Shown here: one piece after another, positions 31,005 to 41,943 of the stretch
Layout: each line of letters starts with the position of its first letter
How positions within the stretch are numbered: position 1 is the first letter of the stretch
Source of the DNA: Rhynchopus euleeides
Lineage: Eukaryota > Euglenozoa > Diplonemea > Diplonemida > Diplonemidae
Reading direction: 5' to 3'
Length of the DNA: 64,000 nt
NCBI GenBank assembly: GCA_963210315.1
Contig: OY723238.1
Location: 2,046,001-2,110,000, forward strand
Translations under genes and position numbers: made by a program
The notes under the pieces: model-generated
What the model was told of the DNA's origin: nothing
Seen by the model: the letters and a program-made list of their open reading frames with translations, nothing else
The model's database searches: none

Positions 31005-31955
31005 GCCACACAGCCTTTGGTGTTTGTATCGTGGTGTTGTTCCGGAGGGTGTGTGTGTGTGTCTTCGCGATAAATGCAAATGCCGAAAAATGGCGTGTTG
31101 GTTCGAGGTGCGTCGCTCCTTTACCTAGCGAGGAAAACCGGCGGCGAAACGTTTTTTTTTCACACACAACAAGAAGCTTGTCAGTGAAAAAGAGAGTTGA
31201 CAGCGCTTTGGGTGACAAACACAATCTACCTTGCCTTGTTGCTATGACTGTGCGCACATTCACACCAACCTTCAAGCGAGACACGCGAGGTTTGTTCACC
31301 CGGGTTTGGCGCACAAACGACGCCTTATATTTTTGAACGATTTGAACGACTGTTGGCCGTGTTCGCAGCGTCACCCGTGAGAGGGGTCGCTGTTTCGTGT
31401 TCTGCTGGCCGCACGGTGGCAGTGCCTTGCACCGCCCCCCGTTTTTTTCCTTGCCGAAAAGAACCTGCCCGTGGTGAATGCCCTGGCGTGTACCACTGAA
31501 GCTTTTGGATTAGCACCTTCATGCCACTTCACTCAACACAGCCTTGAGACAGCTCAACAAAAAGTAGTGCGGAACTGTTCTCCCACAGTGGCTGGACAGG
31601 GTGTCTACAGTAAAGCGAGGAGTACGATTTTGAGAGCTGTGCTCAGGACGCAGGAAACTGTGCACGTGCAGATCCTGACAGACCGCCACCACGCAACAGG
31701 CGCGTGGTGGGATGTTCTCACGATGGACAAAGCCCCTTCGGCCCTTCCCTCCGATTTGCACCAAGCACAGTTCCACACGCACGGCGGCGTTGCTGAGGCA
31801 CTGAACATCGCAGGCCTGGGTACATCAATATGGGGTGCCACAGCCGGTACCGTTTTGGCACAACGGGGCATACAAACGTGAGCGGGGCACCGGGCTGCTT
31901 GTGGTCGGCAGCTGCTAAGGCGGTGTTCCCCCACCCCCACCCCCACCCCCCGCGG
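31005..31955. other. Intergenic, with an inverse fragment of CATGG-element sequence
   Basis: 31190-31330 is the inverse, diverged counterpart of 6290-6430 in the CATGG element (shared GGTGACAAACACAATCTACC). Minus-strand translation keeps VGVNVRTVI and RQGRLCLSPKAL in both. 31920-31955 is a CCCCCA microsatellite. No gene is supported. Confidence 0.5.
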
Positions 31956-32148
31956 TCAAACAGTCGACGAATCCTGGAGCTTGTCATAGGCCCTCCCGAG
32001 CCATTACCATCACTTGCCATCTCGCAGACCACGATGCCCTGTGTGAGTGGGTGGTTCCTAGTGTTCCCAACAACAGCACCTTCACCCACGTCACAGGATC
32101 ACGTGCGGGAGGACCGTGGGTTGTCGTTGAGGGGAAGGGAGGGGAAGG
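31956..32148 (+). promoter_or_regulatory. Upstream region of WD40 copy D
   Basis: This segment (from GCGGTCAAACAGTCGACGAA) is shared with 41748-41943 and 63476-63672, upstream of copies E and F. It includes the conserved CACGTG block at 32099-32104 and the G/A-rich leader into the ATG. It marks the left part of the most recently duplicated units. Confidence 0.5.
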
Positions 32149-33300
32149 ATGGAGGTGTCGGTGCGTCATGTGGAGAGCGGGCGGAGCTGTGTCGTCGGTG
32201 TTGCGGATGGCGGGACCGTGCTCAGCCTGAAGGCGGATGCGGTCAAGGAGATGTTCGCGGGTTCCATCAACGCAGACCGGGAGGCTGCAGGGCTGGCGGC
32301 ACGCATCGAAGGGTGTGACGAGGACCTGGACGATGCAGAGCGCGTTGCCAACACGGGTCTCGAGGTTGGGGATCCTGTCCAGCTCGTCCGCAGGTGGCCA
32401 CACGTCAACGCTCCCGCTGTCTACAATAGTCCGGCTGTCTACAACCCTGGCCATGGGGAGGCTGCAGAGCGCATCACACTGTCGAGGTGTGGCACCCTGT
32501 GTTCAGTCGGCTACGAAGGACACATCACTGTGTTTGACACCACGACTGCTAGTGTGGTGGCGGACCTCACACATGGGGACGGGACCATTTACTCCACTGA
32601 GTTCTCAGTCTGTGGGACGTGGCTGGCAACGTGCTCACAGGACAGCACCATCTGCGTGTGGCTGACAGCAACGTGGGAACCGGTGTGGTGTCTGGAGGAG
32701 CACGACACAGAAGTGTTTTCTGCAGGGTGGACACACTGTGGACGTCTCGTGTCGGGTGACGATGGTGGGAAGGTGTGTGTGTGGGACTTGGAGGGCACAC
32801 CAAGTGCCACAGTGCTGGAGGGGCACAGCGAGGCTGTTACTGGGATTGCAGTGTCAACTATGAGGATCTTCACCGGGTCAGAGGACAAGACCATCCGTGT
32901 GTATGACATCAGCACCCTCACCCACACCGACACCCTGTCTGAGCACACAGGCTCTGTGCACCACATCGCCCTGACGAACGACGAGCAGCACCTGGTGTCG
33001 TGCACCAGTTACAAGTCTCTGAAGGTGTGGTGCACAACCACCCTCACCTGCATCCGTTCTATCGTCCTGTCTGATCTCCCGTATGTGCTTGCCGTGTCAC
33101 AGCCAGGTGATGTTGTGGCAGTGTCCTTTTATTACCACGCCAAGTTGTACAACCTCAGCACCTTGGAGTGCTTGGGACAAGTGGAGTCAAAGGGTGAAGG
33201 TGTTGCACTCAGCCCGTGTGGGAGGTGGGTCTTCACATCAAGCAAATATTCTGTGAATGTGTGTGCTGTGTGTGACGTTCCGCGTGAGGGCAGCACTTAG
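32149..33300 (+). CDS. Ubiquitin-like / WD40 protein, copy D (intact)
   Basis: 383 residues. Residues 1-83 (MEVSVRHVESG to LEVGDPVQLV) have the length and hydrophobic pattern of a ubiquitin-like domain. From about 105 to the end seven WD40 blades can be counted by their closing strands: ITVFDTTT, ICVWLTAT, VCVWDLEG, IRVYDIST, LKVWCTTT, AKLYNLST and VNVCAVCD; several have lost the canonical WD pair. No signal peptide or membrane helix. Compared with copy E it has an 18-bp tandem duplication giving PAVYNSPAVYN, and blades 1, 3 and 6 differ in surface positions. It probably acts as an interaction scaffold; target unknown. The downstream flank is interrupted by the 5.75-kb insertion at 33552. Confidence 0.88.
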   Translation: MEVSVRHVESGRSCVVGVADGGTVLSLKADAVKEMFAGSINADREAAGLAARIEGCDEDLDDAERVANTGLEVGDPVQLVRRWPHVNAPAVYNSPAVYNPGHGEAAERITLSRCGTLCSVGYEGHITVFDTTTASVVADLTHGDGTIYSTEFSVCGTWLATCSQDSTICVWLTATWEPVWCLEEHDTEVFSAGWTHCGRLVSGDDGGKVCVWDLEGTPSATVLEGHSEAVTGIAVSTMRIFTGSEDKTIRVYDISTLTHTDTLSEHTGSVHHIALTNDEQHLVSCTSYKSLKVWCTTTLTCIRSIVLSDLPYVLAVSQPGDVVAVSFYYHAKLYNLSTLECLGQVESKGEGVALSPCGRWVFTSSKYSVNVCAVCDVPREGST

Positions 33301-33935
33301 GCAACCTGTTCTGCTTGTGTGCTTGCGGTGCACTGCCTTGCTCGTTGCCTCCCAGCACAGCACCTCCTGACCCTGCTGGTTGGAGGCAGCGTGCACTGCA
33401 TCTGAGGTGCGACTGCTCAGGATGACACAGTGCTTCCAGACAGCCTCTGCCCCCACCCTCCCAAGCCCCTCCAACCACACTGCCCCTTTACTGTGACGTG
33501 TTGATCATCTCGGTAGGTTCTAGATTCACGTCAGACATGGCACGCAACAGGGGCAGGTGTCAAGATTAGGTTTACATAAAATGTCAGAATTGCGTGGCAG
33601 GAAAAAACAGCTGAAATTCAAATTTGCAAGGTTTATTACTGAAAAATGTCAGAATTAGGAGTATTACTGTTTTTGTAATACACACTATTCTGACAATTTT
33701 CAATTCAGAGATGTTAGTGTAACGTGTATGACGAAAATGTGCTGCCACACTGTGAGCACATTTTCGGAGTCAGAATATGTTGGCAGAAGGTGTCATTCCA
33801 CAGAAGTTGGCTTCAGTCACGTTCCTTGTTCCTTGTGAGGAAAACTTCGAAAAATGTGGTACGGTGGGCCTGAACGATAAACCTACAGTGTCCTATGCGG
33901 CAGTGTCGGCATTAGAACATTGAACATTAAATAAA

Positions 33936-36900
33936 CATGGTTTCGCAGAATTCTGACAGAAAAATGCCCAGAATTTCCAGATTTTTAAATTCTGCAGAAT
34001 CTGAGAAATTCTGTAGAATTCTGCAGATTCTGAGAATTCTGACAGAATTCTGCAGAATTCTGTCAGATTCTGGGGAATTCTGAGAATTCTGGGAGAATTC
34101 TGAGAATTCTGCCAGTGGGGCTTGTGGCCAACTAGCAGCAGCCTGGTATGACAGGGTAGTCATACACAGGCTATGTACAGGGTCGGCCTCGTCCTGGACC
34201 AGTCGTAGGCTTATGCTACTGTTGGTTCTCAGGACTGGCCACCACTGCGCGGGTCAAATTTTTGGAAAGGGGGCCTTGACCAAAGGCAAACAGTTTTTGA
34301 GTTCTTGCACCACTTCATCTCGGGACTACTCTGATTGGATTCCTCGGATTCGTCGACACACTGTTTCAGAACTGTGCACTTCTCCATCCACACCGGCATC
34401 GGGTCACCCGCTGAATGCCGTGAGGGCCGAAGCCCAGGGTCAGATTTCGGTACAAGGCGATTAACAGGTCGTTGAGAGGTTCGCAAGTTTAAATGTACCT
34501 ACAAAAGCTTCATGTACCCATGATAGGGATTTAGTCATTGCTATAGGTGAAGATCAGAGCCCAGGCGGGATGTAAGACAGGGTGTCGCAGATGCAACAAT
34601 ATCTCCAGAGCCACTTTGTATGCCTTTGTTCGGGATGCCCCTTCACCTGTCGCGCTTAGGTTCCGTCCAAGTTCGCCGATTCCAGTGCTTCAAGAGAGCA
34701 CACAGTTCCTTCCCAGTAGTCTTCATCCTCGGTTCCGAATCATCGCAGTCCCTCGAATCCATGGTGCAGAACTAAATTCTCGAAAGGTGGTCAATGTTTT
34801 GAAAGGGGCCCGTGACCAGCGGAAATTGGAATTTTTGACCCAAACCTGCAAGTGTACTGTTGTTTAACGTTGTCCAAAGCCCCTTGCGGTGTGACAGTAC
34901 ATTCGTTATGTGAATATCTGTCACATGGCTATGGCAACACAGACACAGGCAAGCTGGGGAGGCGTCGCGTCCGTCGAAAAAATCATTTCTGCACAACTAC
35001 CGGCATCGCAGCTACGGTAGAAGTGACTGACCCTGTTCTTGTAATCTTGACGCTGGAAAATTCCATTCGGAAATACCAAACACATCCACTGAAAGTGGAT
35101 GGAATGGGCGTCAAGACCGTGATTTTTGGGGGAGTGGACTGCCCTGTATCGTGAACCCGCTGAGGGTACAAAATACAGAACAGGGAGGCACAGGTGCAGC
35201 ACAACACAGGCAGGCAGGCAGGAAACAATGGGTGCAGGTCAGACAAAATGTTCGGTGTCAATCGGCTTGGTTTGATTTGTAGGGATGATGCGGAACACAC
35301 AACCCGCACCCAACCTCCAGATTCAGCCACTGTACCCATTTTCACCAGTTATATCCGCTCACTCAGAGCAAAACCGAAAAATACTACGAGAAACACTTGG
35401 CCTCGATGCTGTGAGTGTTGCATTGGACGTTTCAAAGACAAGTCGTTGTGTGTGCGCCAAACCCGGATGAACAAACCTCACGTGGTTTGGCTGATGAAGG
35501 TTGGTGTGAATGTGCGCACAGTCATAACAACAAGGCAAGGTAGATTGTGTTTGTCACCCAAAGCGCTGCCAACTATCTTTTTCACTGTGGGGGTCTTCGC
35601 TACCGGATGGTCGTCAGTGCATCTTGGTGTATTTGCTGTTGAAATAGTGAAAACTGACGAAGATTGACGAAGAATAACGACCAGCGAAGACCCCCTGTGA
35701 CAACCTTCTTGTTGTGTGTGGTCTTGTCCCAAAAAGAGAACTCGTCCAGCCAGTGGGTCGTAACAAGCGACACTCACACCTTGCCATTTTGTAAGTTCGG
35801 CGTAGCCAACTCAGGAAACTTTTCACCGTGCGGATCCTTGCGAACACTTCACACGCCCGGCAGGTTGGTGGGGTGTTCTGTGTTCGAAGAAGTTCGACTG
35901 TCGTTGCACCGTCACACCCCACTCACCCATCCCACCCCGCCACCAGAGATCACACTCCAGAAGATGGGTTGTTCTTTTGCGGTGGTTTGATGGTGGTGTC
36001 GAAAGCAATTCGCGCAAGATACTGAACGACGCACAACACTTTTCACCCAGAAAAGGGGGGGTTTGGCCCTTCAATGAAAACCTGCCACACAGCCGCTCAG
36101 GCCTTGCGATGCTCAAGTGCCGGTTGGACCCCTATGTCCTTCAGGCCCCAAAGCAGGCAACGATATGGGATCAACCTCACAGGGGTGAACAACAGGGTGA
36201 ACAAGGCACGGGTTTACACTGCAACCTCAAGGACTGGCGACACCTCTCCCACAGTCTGCGGCACTCTGCCGTGGCGACAAGGCTTCCTGTCACGGGAGAT
36301 CGCTGCGTGGATCAACGTGGCACCACCCGTGTGCTCGGCAGGTTGTTTCGGCACCTGCTTTCTCCGTGTCATGCTTTTCGTGAGCGTGTCAGGGATTGTT
36401 GGCACACGCTGGGGAGGGTTTCACATGATGACATAACATACATCAGAAGCACACACCCACGTGGCGCTATCCTTGGCAGGACTTTGAAGTGCCGCCTTGA
36501 TATCCTTGTTGGATAGAACCCTCATATCACACCCTCAATCAGCTGACGAAAACCTAGGAAAAAACGAGTGTAGGATAGCGGGCCCGGTTACTCACGGTAT
36601 GGACCCTCGGGGCCAGGCTGCGATACCAGCACGCGAACCCAAATTGCAATACGAAAACCTGAGATTTCTGGCTGATTTGGCCATGTACCCAGGTCCTCAG
36701 CAGGAGCTAGATATTCGCGGTCCCATTTTAGGGCAACGAATGGGCTCAAAATTCATAAATTCCTTTGAAAACGGACCCAAATGTCCAAAATAGGCCCACC
36801 CCAAAAAAAATTTTCGAAAAGGTCCCCCCACAGAATTTCTCAGAATTTTCCAGATTTCTCAGATTTTCCAGAATTCCGACAGAATTCTCAGAATTTTCCA

Positions 36901-37368
36901 GATTTTCTCAGATTTTTCAGATTTTGGCATTCTGGCCCGGATTTTTGCAGAAATATTTCGATGAGCCATTTTAGGGCTCAAAATGGGCTCAAAATTCAAA
37001 AATTCCTTTGAAAATGGGTCCAAATGTCCAAAATAGGCCCACCCCAAAAATTTTTTTTGAAAAGGTCCCCCCCACAGATTTTCCAGAATTCTGACAGAAT
37101 TTCTCAGAATTTTCCAGATTTCTCAGATTTTCCAGAATTCTGAGAAATCTGGAAAAATCTGGAAAAATCTGTCCAGAATCTGGCCAGATTTTTTCCAGAA
37201 TTCTCAGATTTTTCCAGATTTCTCAGAATTTCCAGAATTCTGAAAAATCTGGAAAAATCTGTCCAGAATCTGGACAGATTTTCTCAGATTTTGAAAATTC
37301 TGAAAAATCTGGAATCCCCAGAATCTGCCAGAATCTGTGAAATTCTGGCAGAAATCTGTCAAACCATG
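33936..37368. mobile_element. CATGG-family element, copy 2 (3433 bp)
   Basis: Ends CATGGTTTCGCAGAATTCTG and the inverse of CATGGTTTGACAGATTTCTG, duplication AATAAA. The left 2.05 kb is nearly identical to copy 1 (4782-7941), differing by few bases (for example near 35374, 35604 and 35623). It keeps about 180 bp (35988-36168) that copy 1 lacks, and its right-end array is longer. No gene. The high identity indicates recent movement or gene conversion. Confidence 0.88.
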
Positions 37369-37480
37369 AATAAAGAAGTACGCAAGAAGTCAAGGAAATG
37401 TCTGAAGCAAAGTTCTGCGCAGAAGTTTGCTTCAGACATTTCCTTGACTTCTTGCGTACTTCTTTATTTAATGTTCAATG

Positions 37481-38928
37481 GAGGATTCTTCATATTCCTG
37501 GATTTCCCGAATTTCCTGGATTTCCCCCGGCCCCTTAGGCGATTTCAGGGCGGACAGGGCGGACATATCCGGACCGGAAATCCGGGTGTCCGGATGTCCG
37601 GGTCCAATTTTGACCCCCCCCCCCGGACATTTCCCGAATTTCCCGCCCGGACATGTCCGGGCGGACATCCGGACATCCAGAAATGTCCGCCCCGGACAGG
37701 GCGGACATGTCCGGGCGGACATTTTCTGGTGTCCGGATGTCCGGGCGGACATGTCCGGACCCGGAAATTCGGGAAATCCAATTTTGACCCCCCCCCGGAC
37801 ATGTCCGGCCAGGACCTCAATAGTTTGATTTTTGGTCCAGAAAATAGTTTGAAAATTTTTGAAATCTGGGTGCCCAAAAAAAAATTTCCTAAGACCGGCG
37901 ATTTGTAGGGGGGCCCTTTCGAATTTTTTTTTGGAGAAGGGTAAATTGAACGTTTTTGGCCAAATGAAGCCACTGCGACCATTCCCGGGCCTCGGAAATC
38001 AGATTTTGGCCCCTCAAATGCGGTGCCGGTCCGGACAAAAAACCGAAAAAATCGTGAAAAATGGCCCATTTTCCCCAGCCAAAAATGGGCCAAAAATGCC
38101 CCCGGACACCCCCAGAGACATGTCCTAATCCGGGGTGCCAGTAGGGGGGACCTTTCGAATTTTTTTTCGAGGAGAGGTCAATTGAACGTTTTTGGACATC
38201 TGAGGCCACTGCGACCATTCCCAGGCCTCGGAAATGAGATTTTTGGCCCTCAAATGGGGTACCGGTCCCCACGAAATTCCGAAAATTCATGAAAATCGAA
38301 AGGTCCCACGCACCAAATTCTGCCCAAAAATCGTCAAAAATGGACATGTCATATGCAGCAATGGGGCACCAATCACTCCCCAAATTTTGCTCAATGATTC
38401 CACGGCAAGCCAGATTTTCTGATCAATTAGTTTGTTTGAGCATGTTCCTGGCCCTTGTTTGGAAAGTAGATGACCCCTGGCTGGAGAGGACGGTTGTGCT
38501 TGACCGGACGGAGAGAGAACCTTCTCCATAACCACCTCCACTCCACAATGCCACAAGTGGCAGGAAGGCCGGGTGTTACAGGCCTCAACCAGGGTTCCAA
38601 GGCTCTCCACTTCCTGGCTGCGTCAGGGATCACCGGGTACAGCGAGCAGGATTACCTGTCCTGACACCCCAGCATGTGCCACCGGAAGAACCCGAAACAG
38701 CAGCCCCCCCTCATGGGGGTTGCAAGAGGCACGGAAATCGTTCAAATCGGACCAAGTCCGAAAATTCGGCACTTTCTTGGGTACAAATTGCGGTCCGAAA
38801 TTTTCCGATTTTTTGAAAAAAGGCTAATTCTGTAAGGGGGACCTTTTCGAATTTTTTTTTCGGGCACTTTTTCCACAAGGAAATGTCCGCCCTGTCCGCT
38901 ACTGTCCACTACCGATTTCAAGGATCCT
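37481..38928. mobile_element. Element with 5-bp target duplication, 1448 bp
   Basis: Flanked by CAATG (37476-37480 and 38929-38933). Short imperfect ends GAGGATTCTT and the inverse of GAGGATCCTT. The interior begins with an array of CCGGACATGTCCGG-like palindromes (about 37540-37830), then two diverged tandem copies of a 240-bp unit. No gene. Confidence 0.6.
37895..38270 (+). repeat. Diverged tandem duplication of about 240 bp
   Basis: Units begin near 37905 and 38143. Both have CCTTTCGAATTTTTTTT, AATTGAACGTTTTTGG, CACTGCGACCATTCCC and GGCCTCGGAAAT in the same order. A third start of the unit may be at 38834. Confidence 0.7.
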
Positions 38929-39076
38929 CCAATGTTCTAATGCCGACACTGCCGCATAGGACACTGTAGGTTTATCGTTCAGGCCCACCGTACCACATTT
39001 TTCGAAGTTTCCCCAGGGTATGTGCAACCTTTCAAAATATGTCAGAATATGGTGTATAGGCAAATAGTAATACACC

Positions 39077-39132
39077 TTACTGGGGGGGTTCAAATACAAG
39101 CCGTACGGCTTGTATTTGAACCCCTCCAGTAA
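39077..39132. mobile_element. Minimal palindromic G-run MITE, 56 bp
   Basis: TTACTGGGGGGGTTCAAATA then CAAGCCGTACGGCTTG then the inverse, ending CCAGTAA. It is almost a perfect palindrome and has the terminal design of the larger G-run elements (CTGGGGGG, CAAATA, TA target), so it looks like two element ends joined with nothing between. Confidence 0.75.
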
Positions 39133-39401
39133 ACTGACATATTTGTCAAGTCGTATGTGCTTGTAAGGTGTATTACTGCCCTGTACTGCCACGTTGTCCC
39201 AACATTGATGTGCCAGCAATCTGGTAAGAATAAGGTGGCATGCCAAAATCGCATGCCACCTTATTCTAACAAAAGATGTAAACCTAATCTTGACACCTGC
39301 CGCAACAGGGTAGGTGCAACTTGGCACACGGTGGCCACGTCAGGTTTTTGACCAAGCCTTTCCCTGGTCAACCAAGGCCTCGTCGGTGACCTGGTCATGG
39401 C

Positions 39402-39440
39402 CACCCCCACCCCCACCCCCACCCCCACCCCCACCCACCC
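39402..39440 (+). repeat. CCCCCA microsatellite
   Basis: Six-base CCCCCA units in tandem. The sequence left of it is shared with 43310-43420 and diverges at this point, so the array marks the end of that duplication. Confidence 0.8.
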
Positions 39441-39707
39441 CTGCCGCCTTGCAGTGCTTTGGCATCCGGAGGGCCTCACAGCTCGTCAGTCAGTGAGGGG
39501 AAGAGGGGAAGTGGGGCTGTTGCCCACCTTTTCTCGCTCACGTCACATCTGGTAGCGAGGGCCCCACGATGCTCGATCTTCAGCCTGAGTTCCCCAATCC
39601 CCGAAGCTCTGCCGCACCACACCCCAAACCCCGCCAAACTCACCCATATCAGAAGCACCCGTGTGTGCGTGAGGACCGTGGGTTGTCGTTGAGGGGAAGA
39701 GAGAAGG

Positions 39708-39757
39708 ATGGAAGTGTCGGTGCGTCATGTGGAGAGCGGGCAGAGCTGTGTCGTCGT
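39708..39757 (+). pseudogene. WD40 family stub G
   Basis: The conserved upstream block (39640-39707) and the first 16 codons (MEVSVRHVESGQSCVV) are present, then homology stops at GTTGGCAATCGCC, where the segment shared with 59896 begins. A breakpoint between two duplications removed the rest of the gene. Confidence 0.85.
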
Positions 39758-40762
39758 TGGCAATCGCCTAAAAGATGGGGCGGGAATTGACGTGTGGGCT
39801 GGGTATATATATGCATGGGGAGTGGGGGGTCGTGGTATGGTAACTTGCAGGCATGTGTGTGTTTCTGATCGAGAGCCACTGCGTGGTGGCCATTCTCGAA
39901 TATTATCGAAAAGCGTAGCAACCGTGCTTCCTTCTTCCTTACTGTGTCAGTAATGATGCTTTGGCGCTTCCACCACCCTCGAGCCTGCTGCTTTGATGTG
40001 GGTGTGGAGCACCACGGGACAGGTAATCACACAGAATAGAAGTAGGGTCGTCGGAATCACTCTTACACTTTTACACATCATAAATGTGTGAAAAATACAT
40101 CCCAAAACGATATTCACGTGACAGGTGTGTGCGGCGTTTGCTGCCCGCCCTTCACTTGCATCCACAACTGCGGGCTATCTTTCCCCCATCCCCACCGTGC
40201 GATACCCAGGCTCAGCTGCCTGGAAACATCACACCACACAGAACACAACCTCCTGCTCCTTCTCTCCCTGACCTCAGGTGGATATGCATCTTCCCACCGC
40301 ACCTTCTTCCGCTTCACACGACATTCCCGCACGCCGTGCTGAGACAGTGCGAATCAGACTTTTGTCAGAGCCCTGATATTTGCTGACGGGGAACTACGTC
40401 GGAAGTCCAGAATAACGTACGTCACAAAGGGCTCCCTCAAAGACACTACTCAATCTAAGGGGCTTTCGTCTTTCTTGTTTCATAGGCTGATCACCCCATT
40501 AGCCTATTCAGGGACATCATTTGTGTTGCGTTCTTTGTTTGTATGCACAGTGCCTGCGAGTGCATGTGTGCAGTCGGCACAGTGGCAGGATCTGTGGGAT
40601 CGGACGCGAGATGAACCTGAGGCATTCCGCCGGATAGATGGGATAATACCCGTGCTTCCCTCGAGGTGCCCCGGAGGATTCCCGGATATGCGTGAGGGTC
40701 ACGTGGTATTCGTACTGATCATGCTGTAACATGCTGCCAAGAGGCGAGACAACTAGTGGGGT
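39758..40762 (+). repeat. Segmental duplication, left copy
   Basis: This 1-kb segment from TTGGCAATCGCCTAAAAGAT is repeated at 59896-63359, where two elements interrupt it; it also continues to the right beyond the insertion 40763-41630 into WD40 copy E. Differences are few: a 10-bp ATTATA indel near 39815, a small CT-rich indel near 40310. 40474-40730 has a frame open in both copies (HRLITPLAYSGT...), but without gene-like features. Confidence 0.85.
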
Positions 40763-41630
40763 CAGGCCTGTCGCTAACTTTTCGATTTTGGAGATTTGGT
40801 GGGTTGACGCTCCTGTTTTGGGGGGGGGGGGATCAGGGGGGAAAACACTAGGGGTCAATTTTTCTCGCGCGCGCTTCGCGCGCGCTCGTGTTGTTGCCAA
40901 TTTTTCCCATCGGTGGACCACGAGGTGGGCACGGTGTGAGGCGCTGGGTTCCTTCCGTGGTTCCTCTCCCGCTCGCGCCGTCGGGTGCCGGAGGAAACCA
41001 AAAAATGGCTTTCGGGACCATGATTTCGACGCTGCCCCCTGATATGTCACGGCCGTCAAAGCGCAAGGACTTGGTTACTAGACGGGCACGCGAGATGGGG
41101 GGTCTGGGGGGCAGGGCCCCCCAGCCGCCGGAGGCCACGGTAGTGAGCATCTGTTCACTGTGGGCGTACAGATTCTGTGTGAGTTGGCTGCGTCCTCCTG
41201 AGGCTACTGGAGTGGGTGGATTCCCTGACCCGGTGGGAATCGAATGACTTGAGTACGAGACATACGCCACAGGGGGGTCTGGGGGGCGGAGCCCCCCAGC
41301 CGCCGGAGGCCACGGTAGTGAGCATCTGTTCCTGCAAAACCATACTCTCTTCGACGTCGACCCAGTGAAAGTGGGTTGACGCTTGGTCGACGCTTGGTGA
41401 GCGTCGACCCAGTGTAACCGGGCCAACGCTAGGTTAGCGTCGACCCAGTGTAATAAATGGGTTGACGCTTGGTCCAGGCTTGAATGGCAACCCAGTTCCA
41501 CTAGGTCGACGCTCCAAGCCTCGACCAAGCGTCAACCCAGTCCACTGGGTCGACGCTGGGTCGACGCTTTTTTATGGGGGGGGAAACCCAAAATCACTGG
41601 GTCGACGGTCGACGCTTAGCGACATGCCTG
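40763..41630. mobile_element. hAT-like element, 868 bp, proven by an empty site
   Basis: Ends CAGGCCTGTCGCTAA and the inverse of CAGGCATGTCGCTAA. The 7-bp (perhaps 8-bp) duplication GTGGGGT lies at 40756-40762 and 41631-41637; the paralogous site 63353-63359 has it once and no insert. The interior has a GCGCGCGCTTCGCGCGCGC hairpin (about 40866), two GC modules (41098, 41273) and an array of GGTCGACGCT units in both orientations (41350-41615). Confidence 0.88.
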
Positions 41631-41694
41631 GTGGGGTGGTGGTGGTGGGGGGGGGGGGGTCGGACGGGATCTGACGGGTCAACCCTCCGAACGG

Positions 41695-41943
41695 TGGAGT
41701 GACTACAAAAAGGACAAACGTTGCCATACCGGGGACCTGGGGCTTGCGGTCAAACAGTCGACGAATCCTGGAGCTTGTCATAGGCCCTCCCGAGCCATTA
41801 CCATCACTTGCCATCTCGCAGACCACGATGCCCTGTGTGAGTGGGTGGTCCCTAGTGTTCCCAACAACAGCACCTTCACCCACGTCACAGGATCACGTGC
41901 GGGAGGACCGTGCGGTTGTCGTTGAGGGGAAGAGAGGGGAAGG
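41695..41943 (+). promoter_or_regulatory. Upstream region of WD40 copy E
   Basis: Shared with 63424-63672. It carries GACTACAAAAAGGACAAACG (41701), the AAACAGTCGACGAATCCTGG stretch common to D, E and F, and the CACGTG block at 41894. The first motif also precedes the coiled-coil gene (26909), which makes it a better promoter candidate than conservation among duplicates alone. Confidence 0.45.

Larger units (their letters stand above)
33840..39013. repeat. Long hairpin, interrupted by two insertions
   Basis: 33840-33935 pairs with 38929-39013 plus 37461-37480, and 37369-37411 pairs with 37426-37468. With the insertions 33936-37368 (6-bp duplication AATAAA) and 37481-38928 (5-bp duplication CAATG) taken out, one hairpin results with arms of roughly 140 bp and a loop of about 14 bases (GTTCTGCGCAGAAG). 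Arms match almost perfectly. It could be a foldback MITE or a transcribed source of small RNAs. Confidence 0.75.
33552..39301. mobile_element. hAT-like element, 5750 bp, proven by an empty site
   Basis: Ends GGCAGGTGTCAAGATTAGGT and its inverse (26 bp perfect), flanked by the 8-bp duplication GCAACAGG (33544-33551, 39302-39309). The duplicated segment behind WD40 copy E is uninterrupted there (43321-43328 has GCAACAGG once, with the same bases on each side). Eight-bp duplications are the hAT hallmark. No transposase frame remains. It contains a long hairpin, two further insertions (33936-37368 and 37481-38928) and a palindromic MITE (39077-39132). Confidence 0.9.

Noticed and set aside
38899..39327. 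142-codon minus frame
   Set aside because: It runs across a hairpin arm, a palindromic MITE and a transposon end, so it is chance.
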